NCBI GenBank assembly: GCA_964645585.1
Contig: CAZYAN010000080.1
Span: 1 to 9,661 of the forward strand
Reading direction: 5' to 3'
Source of the DNA: DATGSL01 sp964645585
Lineage (GTDB): Bacteria > Verrucomicrobiota > Verrucomicrobiia > Opitutales > T3Sed10-336
DNA: 9,661 nt
A program made the position numbers and the translations under genes. Below the pieces are notes generated by a model, which worked only from the letters and a program-made list of their open reading frames with translations, did no database searches and was not told the origin of the DNA. Positions 5,276 through 9,661 of this stretch are shown here, in pieces. The first letter of the stretch is position 1. The number at the start of each line of letters is the position of its first letter.

Positions 5276-7060
5276 TTATCGAACCGGCCAGACATCGGCC
5301 AGGGCCTTCCAGTTGGCGAAATAGTAGACGGCGAAGCAGGCGAGGAAGACGACCACGAGGATCATCGTCCCCGGCACTTTGTGTTCATCGTGAGCGTCCG
5401 GCGCTGCCGTGACGGCGCTGGCGGTTCCCGTCAGGGCGCGCACTTCTCCCCAGGAAGCCATCGGACGGCCCTTGTTCGACGTTCCAAAGAAAACCGTGCC
5501 AACCGTCAGGAGGACGAAGAGCAGAAGCCCCGTGAACGCGAGGATCCCGCCGATGCCGACGAACGCGAGCATCAGGTAGGCGGGAGCGCCATAGATGCCG
5601 GCCGCGTCGATGTCATAGGTGCGCCGGGCGACGCCCATCGAGCCGGCGAAAGACATCCCGAAGGACAGGGTCGTAATGCCCGCGGCGAATATCCACGGCT
5701 GCCAGCGTGCCAACTTTCTGAATACAAAGTCTCGCTGGAAGAGCAGCGGAACAACGTAGTAGGCAAGTCCCATGAAAGCGAGGGTGGTCCCGCCGACGAC
5801 GGTAGCGTGGAAATGGCCAGGGATTCGCAGGGTGTTGTGGGCGATGATATTGATCTGCTGGGTTCCGAGGGTGACGCCGGTGATGCCGCCGATGAATCCG
5901 AAGATGACCAGCGACAGCACGAACGCGGCGAACGCCGGGTTTCGCCACGGCAGGTTCGTCATCCAGCCAAAAAGCCCTTTGCGATAGCCGCTCCGGCGCA
6001 TCGCGGCCTCGACCGAGGCGGGAACCGTGAAGGCGTGGATCATCGAGGCCAAGACCGCGAGGTACATCGCGTAGGAAGTGTTCCAGATTTTCCAGCTCGC
6101 ACCGACACCCGGATCGACAAGGAGGTGGTGCGCCGAGGCGACATTGATAAACAGGATATAGAGAACGAACGCCGCGCGGCAGACCGTTTCGTTCAACGGC
6201 TTCGCACCTACCGCCATCGCCGCGATGAAGTACCATACCGCGACCATCGCGGTGACGTTGACCTGTTGCGACTGGTGCCCGAGCCCCCACCAGACCATCC
6301 GGTACCACATCGGGTCCGGCTGTGGCATCAGCCCGATCGAATGGAGAAACGTCGGTATCATCACAAGGGCGCCATGAAGCAGGGTGACAACGGCGATGAT
6401 ACCCGCGGCGATTGCGCCAAAGGTAACCAGCGGAACCGATCCTTTGTACGTTTTGTTTTTCTTCGCTTTATAAAGCGTCGCGAAGAAATTAAAAACGCCG
6501 ACCAGCGTGCCGACCGCCATGAGGATAATTCCGAGGTAGAAGGCCGGGTGCGCGAGGAGCGGAAGATACGACGTCAGGAGAACGTCGGCCTTGCCGAGGA
6601 GAATCGTGATATTCGTCATCAGCATGCCGGCTGCCATCATGACAAGCGACGTCCAAGCGACCTTTCGCGAGAAGAGTCTGGCGTTGAGCAAACTGGTGCT
6701 CGTGAAGTACAGAATCGCGACCTCGAAGAAGAGGAGCCAGAAGATCAGCATGTTAAAGCCGTGCAATGTCAGGATCCGATAAAACCAGTCCATTCGCAAT
6801 AGATGGACGTCCTGCCACCGGGTGAGGGCGAGCAAGAGGGCGGCGATGCCGCCGACTAGAAGACAGACGACGGCGATGACCGCGTTGATGCGAATGAAGA
6901 ACTGCGCGTCGAGACAGACCGGGAGCCCGGTCGTGTCACAGGTGCGAAAGCCGCCGGAAGCCGGTTGCGGGCCGGCGGCTGTGCCGGCGGATTCCGGGAG
7001 ATCGGTGATCGCCGGATTGCTGGCCGAGGCTGACTTGAAAAGAAGTGGGCGGATTTTCAT
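5276..7060 (-). CDS. Heme-copper oxidase superfamily catalytic subunit I, nitric oxide reductase-like (Gln in place of the cross-linked Tyr)
   Basis: A 594-residue polytopic membrane protein of the HCO superfamily. Numbering from ATG 7060, all six metal ligands are present: His100 (LHGFNMLIF) and His418 for the low-spin heme, His416 (PGHFHATV) for the high-spin heme, and His262 (LGHQSQQVN), His311 and His312 (ASAHHLLVDPG) for CuB or a non-heme metal. In oxygen reductases of the A and B families the residue four after the first CuB His is the Tyr cross-linked to it; here it is Gln266. In cNOR/qNOR the equivalent position is Glu. It therefore looks like a NO reductase-type enzyme derived from CuA-bearing oxidases rather than a standard oxygen reductase, although automatic annotation would say cbb3- or ba3-type subunit I. 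A longer frame from a TTG at 7093 overlaps the CuA gene; the ATG at 7060, 10 bp after that gene's stop, is preferred. Reaction and exact family are inferred. Confidence 0.9.
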   Translation of the reverse strand: MKIRPLLFKSASASNPAITDLPESAGTAAGPQPASGGFRTCDTTGLPVCLDAQFFIRINAVIAVVCLLVGGIAALLLALTRWQDVHLLRMDWFYRILTLHGFNMLIFWLLFFEVAILYFTSTSLLNARLFSRKVAWTSLVMMAAGMLMTNITILLGKADVLLTSYLPLLAHPAFYLGIILMAVGTLVGVFNFFATLYKAKKNKTYKGSVPLVTFGAIAAGIIAVVTLLHGALVMIPTFLHSIGLMPQPDPMWYRMVWWGLGHQSQQVNVTAMVAVWYFIAAMAVGAKPLNETVCRAAFVLYILFINVASAHHLLVDPGVGASWKIWNTSYAMYLAVLASMIHAFTVPASVEAAMRRSGYRKGLFGWMTNLPWRNPAFAAFVLSLVIFGFIGGITGVTLGTQQINIIAHNTLRIPGHFHATVVGGTTLAFMGLAYYVVPLLFQRDFVFRKLARWQPWIFAAGITTLSFGMSFAGSMGVARRTYDIDAAGIYGAPAYLMLAFVGIGGILAFTGLLLFVLLTVGTVFFGTSNKGRPMASWGEVRALTGTASAVTAAPDAHDEHKVPGTMILVVVFLACFAVYYFANWKALADVWPVR

Positions 7061-7070
7061 AACGAAAGTT

Positions 7071-7595
7071 TCATTCGACGATGATGCTTCCAATCATCAT
7101 GTGGTGTCCGATTCCGCAGAACTCGTTACAGACGATGGTAAACTCGCCTGCTGAATCCGGGGTGATGGTCAGCACGTGATCGTATCCGGGCAGCACCTGA
7201 AAGTTCATATTCATCGGCTGGAGGGAAAAGCCGTGCTGCAGATCCTTGGACGAAATATGCAGACGGTAGGTTTCGCCGGCGCGCAGTTTCAGAACCGGAT
7301 ACCAGCTCCACATCTGGGCGAGCAGATACGCTTCGCCGCCGGGCGGAGGCTCGACGATCGGCTTGCCGTCGCGCTGGTCCACTTTGTTCGCCTCGACGAA
7401 TTTCATGACGCGTTCGTAAAAGGCGTCAGGAGTTACTGAATACGCTTCGCCGGTGCTGTTTTGCTTTCCGCGCAGATGCCAGTACGGCATCATGATGGAC
7501 AGCACAAGACACCAGCCGACTGCCAGCGCGATCCACGTTTTTTCATGCCCGGCCGGTCCCTTGAACCAGCCGGAGGGCGGTGATTGCAGGCTCAT
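7071..7595 (-). CDS. Oxidase/NO reductase subunit II with a CuA centre
   Basis: A 174-residue protein, about the length of short B-family (ba3-type) subunits II. One membrane helix (about 20-38) anchors a cupredoxin domain outside the cytoplasm. The binuclear CuA ligands are complete: His121 in DLQHGFSL, then Cys156, Glu158, Cys160, His164 and Met167 in CNEFCGIGHHMM. It should accept electrons from a soluble donor such as cytochrome c or a cupredoxin and pass them to the low-spin heme of subunit I. No cytochrome c gene is seen in the window. The frame runs back to 7694, but ATG 7595 (MSLQSPP) gives a normal N-terminus and starts 22 bp after the 49-residue gene stops. It lies between the small membrane protein and the Gln-containing subunit I, supporting a shared complex. 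No obvious Shine-Dalgarno precedes it. Confidence 0.93.
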   Translation of the reverse strand: MSLQSPPSGWFKGPAGHEKTWIALAVGWCLVLSIMMPYWHLRGKQNSTGEAYSVTPDAFYERVMKFVEANKVDQRDGKPIVEPPPGGEAYLLAQMWSWYPVLKLRAGETYRLHISSKDLQHGFSLQPMNMNFQVLPGYDHVLTITPDSAGEFTIVCNEFCGIGHHMMIGSIIVE

Positions 7596-7617
7596 AAAAT
7601 AAAGGGAGCTTTCGGGT

Positions 7618-7767
7618 TCAGGGCAGTCCGGCGGGTTTAACGAGCAGCAGCTCGATCCACCCCCATACGGTGTAAGAGAGAAGGGGAAGAACAACGCCCA
7701 GCACCAGCAGGAGCCAGGTGTTATCCATCAATCTCTGGATGACGGGTTTCTTATCTGATTTTTTCAT
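7618..7767 (-). CDS. 49-residue single-helix membrane protein, probable small oxidase subunit
   Basis: ATG at 7767-7765 overlaps the TGA of the preceding gene (7766-7764) as ATGA, a classic translational-coupling arrangement, and the frame ends with TGA at 7620-7618. The protein has a basic N-terminus (MKKSDKKPVIQRLMDN), then one hydrophobic, aromatic-rich helix (about residues 18-43, including LSYTVWGWIE), then a short tail KPAGLP. Positive charges at the start predict the N-terminus inside the cell. Small one-helix subunits are common in HCO complexes (for example CcoQ, or subunit IIa of ba3 oxidase), and its position immediately before the CuA subunit gene supports such a role. I cannot assign it to a named family. 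At 49 residues it would be missed by length-filtered gene callers. Confidence 0.82.
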   Translation of the reverse strand: MKKSDKKPVIQRLMDNTWLLLVLGVVLPLLSYTVWGWIELLLVKPAGLP

Positions 7768-9299
7768 TGGACTCGATCAGGTGGCGGAATCGCGGAGGTG
7801 CGGGTCATCGCTCCGCGGCCGACGGTTAGGTGAGTGCGGCGGGGCGCCCGAGCGGCGGCTACCAGCACGAGAAAAAGGATCCCTCCGGCCATGGCGAGGA
7901 GGCCGCCGACACCCATGACGGCGATTCCGAGATGTTCTCCCCACGACGCGACATGCTGTTCGGACGCGTAGGCTTTGCGGTCGAGCCCGAAGACGCCTCC
8001 GAGAGCAAAACCGAGCGCGAAGATAATCTGCCCGCCGCCGAACAGAACGAGCTGCCACGGAATCAGTCGCTGAAAGCGTTCGGATTTGATTCGCCATCCG
8101 AACGGTTGGAGGAGCAGGTAGGCGGCGCTCATGAAGGCGACGGTGACCGCGCCGATCGAGGCGTGATAGTGTGCGGGAATGAGGGTGCTCGATCCGCGAA
8201 TCATGGCACCGAGGACGAACCCGAGAACGGTCATGCCGGCGCTGAAGGCAAACCCGATGAACCTTGGATCGCGCCAGAACCCATCCGTGAGCCGGCCGCA
8301 GCGACGCGCTTCGAACAGGCGCCGCAGGCACAGGATCAGGAGCACCGAGATTGCCGGGAAGATACCCCACCGCATCAGCTGGGTTGACCCGTGCATGTAA
8401 AGGGTCGCGTCCGTGCCGCGGAGAGTCAGGAGCGGGGCGGCCATGTGGGGCAGAAGCAGGATGCCGAACAAGATCCCGGAAACACGCGCCGAGACGACTG
8501 GTTTGTCTTGAAGGCGACGGATCAGCAGAAGCCAAACGGCGGCCATAGCCGCGACGTGCGCGACTTGCAGGACGTGTCCGCCGCCGAACACAAGAAGTTC
8601 GTAGTAGGATTCGGATGGAAGTTCGCGGGAGGTTGCGGCCCACGCCGCGGCGAAGGTCGTGATCGCAACCAGCGTTGCCAGGGCGCAAACCCGAACGGCG
8701 GGCGCGGCTTCAGCGGGAAGGAAAGGACGTTCGCTGGAGCGAATATTCGTTTCCCACAGACGCGGCTGGACGTATTGAATCGTGAGGGCCGCGAGAAAGA
8801 GAACGATCCCCAGGCCGAAGATCCGGTGGTCGATAAACGGAATGTAATTGGAGAGAATCGGCTGGGTGTTCGGGAGGAACGCGGCGAGCATAACCGTTCC
8901 TACACCGGTGGCGGCGATCGGCAGCGCGAGCTGTCCGGGCGATGGAAAAGCGCGATTCGATCGTGCCGGAAAAAGACTGAACAGAGCGGCGGAAAAGGAA
9001 CCGAACCAGATCAGCAGCGACAGGTTGACATGGACGACCAGGCAGCGCTTGAAGAAATTGGCATCGGTAATCCAGGGAGCAATCCATGGAAGGCGTCCGA
9101 CAACCAGCAGCAGGGCGAACAACCCGGCGAGGATCAGGCTGCCGACGGCGAGAATGAACCAGCCCCTCGCGCCGCGCGTATCGGACCCGGGCACTTCGCC
9201 GATGGTCTGCCTTCTTTCCGCGGGGCCGGAGAGGATGACCGGCCGAGTGCGCGGGCTCCCCTTGAAGCCGGTATTTCGTTGGAACGCGATCGGATTCAT
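7764..9299 (-). CDS. Divergent heme-copper oxidase subunit I paralogue with an incomplete CuB site
   Basis: A 511-residue, roughly 12-helix membrane protein that aligns along its length with the other subunit I of this operon. Shared landmarks: His90 (VVHVNLSLLIWF) for the low-spin heme; His242 (GGGHVLQVAHVAAMAAVW) aligned with LGHQSQQVNVTAMVAVW; His377/His379 in PAHYHASIGAVTVAF aligned with PGHFHATV; and GLDRKAYASE aligned with GVARRTYDID. The differences fall in the active site: the CuB His-His pair is Pro-His285-Met, the position four after His242 is Val, and no Tyr or Glu is nearby. It could still bind two hemes but probably lacks a normal CuB. It may be an electron-transfer or structural partner of the catalytic subunit, or have an altered reaction. 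It is first in the operon, starting with ATG 9299 just downstream of the FNR-type promoter. Helix 1 begins near residue 46. Confidence 0.85.
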   Translation of the reverse strand: MNPIAFQRNTGFKGSPRTRPVILSGPAERRQTIGEVPGSDTRGARGWFILAVGSLILAGLFALLLVVGRLPWIAPWITDANFFKRCLVVHVNLSLLIWFGSFSAALFSLFPARSNRAFPSPGQLALPIAATGVGTVMLAAFLPNTQPILSNYIPFIDHRIFGLGIVLFLAALTIQYVQPRLWETNIRSSERPFLPAEAAPAVRVCALATLVAITTFAAAWAATSRELPSESYYELLVFGGGHVLQVAHVAAMAAVWLLLIRRLQDKPVVSARVSGILFGILLLPHMAAPLLTLRGTDATLYMHGSTQLMRWGIFPAISVLLILCLRRLFEARRCGRLTDGFWRDPRFIGFAFSAGMTVLGFVLGAMIRGSSTLIPAHYHASIGAVTVAFMSAAYLLLQPFGWRIKSERFQRLIPWQLVLFGGGQIIFALGFALGGVFGLDRKAYASEQHVASWGEHLGIAVMGVGGLLAMAGGILFLVLVAAARAPRRTHLTVGRGAMTRTSAIPPPDRVQ

Positions 9300-9304
9300 T
9301 CGCC

Positions 9305-9326
9305 CCGGAAATCTACGAATTTCCGG
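9305..9326. promoter_or_regulatory. Perfect 8-6-8 inverted repeat overlapping the -10 region; candidate operator
   Basis: CCGGAAAT (9305-9312) and ATTTCCGG (9319-9326) are exact reverse complements separated by CTACGA. The dyad lies between the FNR-type box and the first start codon and contains the putative -10 hexamer. A repressor bound here would block RNA polymerase. It could instead form a hairpin at the very start of the transcript if transcription begins further upstream. I do not match it to a known consensus; it does not look like NsrR or NorR sites. Confidence 0.5.
9310..9315 (-). promoter_or_regulatory. Putative -10 hexamer of the oxidase operon
   Basis: TAGATT on the - strand matches TATAAT at four of six positions. 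Its centre is 32 bp downstream of the centre of the FNR-type box, the distance expected when an activator sits at -41.5. The predicted start near 9303 would leave a leader of only about four bases before ATG 9299, so the first gene would be nearly leaderless. Confidence 0.4.
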
Positions 9327-9337
9327 CCGGCGATGAA

Positions 9338-9351
9338 TTGACGTGGGTCAA
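9338..9351. promoter_or_regulatory. FNR/DNR-type binding site TTGAC-N4-GTCAA
   Basis: TTGACGTGGGTCAA is a perfect 5-4-5 palindrome and fits the TTGAY-N4-RTCAA consensus of the FNR/DNR/NnrR branch of the CRP-FNR superfamily, which senses oxygen or nitric oxide. Its centre lies 45 bp upstream of the first start codon of the operon, and there is a suitably spaced -10. The C/G at the inner position occurs in DNR/NnrR-type as well as FNR-type sites, so the regulator cannot be named. The rest of 9300-9477 holds only the inverted repeat and -10 described separately. Confidence 0.72.
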
Positions 9352-9477
9352 CAAGCGCGAAATTCTACACGCGGCTTGAACCCCCTAGGCAACATAAGCG
9401 AGCGATTGCAGATTAGTTAGGAAAAAAGTATATTGGAGCTGCCCGAGTATGCCGGTTGCTGCCGCGCGGTTGATCCG

Positions 9478-9661
9478 TCATCCATTTCTTGCCGCCTCCG
9501 CGGCGACATGACCGGCCAGTCCGGTAACGAATGTTTTCAGATTGGTGAGCTCAGAGAATTCGGTGTATTTACCGGATTTTCCGGCATCGCGATCGGAGAC
9601 ACCATTTTTGTGCTGTCCCTCCGGCAGTATCGTTTGGACCGGAGGGGTTACGCGAGCTTGC
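9478..9661 (-). CDS. C-terminal 60 codons of an unidentified protein; 5' end outside window
   Basis: On the - strand the frame is open from the right window edge to TGA at 9480-9478. It ends KYTEFSELTNLKTFVTGLAG followed by HVAAEAARNG. The composition is that of a soluble protein, with an amphipathic helical C-terminus (ELTNLKTFVTGLAGHVAAEA). I do not recognise the family. It runs in the same direction as the oxidase operon, ending 178 bp before its first start codon, and no clear intrinsic terminator lies between. The opposite strand is also open here in the mirrored codon frame (ATG 9508 to the edge), so the choice of strand is not certain; the - strand version looks more protein-like. Confidence 0.45.
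   Translation of the reverse strand, partial: QARVTPPVQTILPEGQHKNGVSDRDAGKSGKYTEFSELTNLKTFVTGLAGHVAAEAARNG

Noticed and set aside
5227..5295. Upstream starts for the SCO protein at 5295 and 5241
   Set aside because: They overlap or crowd the preceding gene, or include the clear Shine-Dalgarno as coding sequence; the added residues are polar and unlike a membrane protein N-terminus.
5198..6802. 534-codon open frame on the + strand
   Set aside because: It lies antisense to the SCO and catalytic subunit I genes. The product is charged and low-complexity, as expected for the mirror of a GC-rich membrane protein gene, with no recognisable domain.
5276..7060. Annotation as an ordinary cbb3-type oxygen reductase
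   Set aside because: CcoN-type enzymes pair with CcoO/CcoP cytochromes c, which are absent; here there is a CuA subunit, and the cross-link Tyr position is Gln.
7061..7093. TTG start for the catalytic subunit I at 7093
   Set aside because: It overlaps the end of the CuA subunit gene and adds no conserved sequence; the ATG at 7060 gives normal 10 bp spacing.
7596..7694. N-terminal extension of the CuA subunit (MFFPFSLTPY...)
   Set aside because: It overlaps the 49-residue gene out of frame and adds Cys/Pro-rich sequence before the normal basic N-terminus and anchor helix.
8391..9341. 316-codon open frame on the + strand
   Set aside because: Antisense to the divergent subunit I gene; composition is that of a shadow frame and no motif is visible.
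9449..9511. Small + strand frame starting MPVAAARLIRHPF with a GGAG upstream
   Set aside because: It stops after 20 codons and overlaps the end of the - strand partial gene.
9508..9661. + strand frame open from ATG 9508 to the window edge
   Set aside because: It is the codon-by-codon mirror of the - strand partial gene, which looks more protein-like; not certain without the sequence beyond the edge.
1..9661. CRISPR array, insertion sequence or prophage
   Set aside because: No regularly spaced repeats, transposase or phage genes were seen on either strand.

Overview
The window looks like a bacterial chromosome of fairly high GC, most plausibly Verrucomicrobiota or a neighbouring PVC or soil lineage. 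This placement is inference. It rests on a GAAGGAAAC tandem repeat plus GCCGCGGC hairpin that resemble dispersed repeats I associate with Verrucomicrobia, a golvesin-like C-terminal domain, the general lack of strong Shine-Dalgarno sites, and the oxidase gene set. No marker gene settles it.

Layout. On the left edge, on the + strand, is the C-terminus of a secreted or surface protein with a golvesin C-terminal-like domain (1-416). Converging on it from the - strand are an N-acylglucosamine 2-epimerase-family protein (451-1656) and, 39 bp upstream of it, a tRNA-Leu(CAA) gene (1696-1780). A short repeat-rich gap (about 1781-2044) separates these from the main feature, a tight six-gene operon on the - strand read from 9299 down to 2045. 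At the right edge, on the same strand, is the C-terminal 60 codons of an unidentified protein (9478-9661).

Operon, in transcription order: (1) a divergent heme-copper oxidase (HCO) subunit I homologue with an incomplete CuB site; (2) a 49-residue single-helix membrane protein whose start overlaps the preceding stop (ATGA); (3) a short subunit II with an intact CuA site; (4) an HCO subunit I with all six metal-binding histidines but Gln where oxygen reductases have the cross-linked Tyr, which points to a nitric oxide reductase-like enzyme; (5) a SCO-type copper chaperone with an unusual three-helix membrane N-terminus; (6) a 715-residue fusion of a di-heme cytochrome b, two 4Fe-4S clusters, an MvhD/FrhD-like domain, a further membrane helix and an unrecognised extracytoplasmic domain.

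Control. Upstream of the operon is a perfect TTGAC-N4-GTCAA box (9338-9351) of the FNR/DNR type. Its centre lies 32 bp from the centre of a plausible -10 hexamer, exactly the class II FNR/CRP geometry. A perfect 8-6-8 inverted repeat covers the -10. This suggests induction by low oxygen or NO, with possible second-layer control.

Working model (inference): the cluster encodes a respiratory NO reductase-like or alternative oxidase complex. CuA receives electrons and passes them to the Gln-containing catalytic subunit, SCO loads CuA, and the cytochrome b/ferredoxin/MvhD fusion links the complex to the quinone pool and/or a cytosolic redox partner. The roles of the degenerate second subunit I and the fusion protein are the least explained parts.
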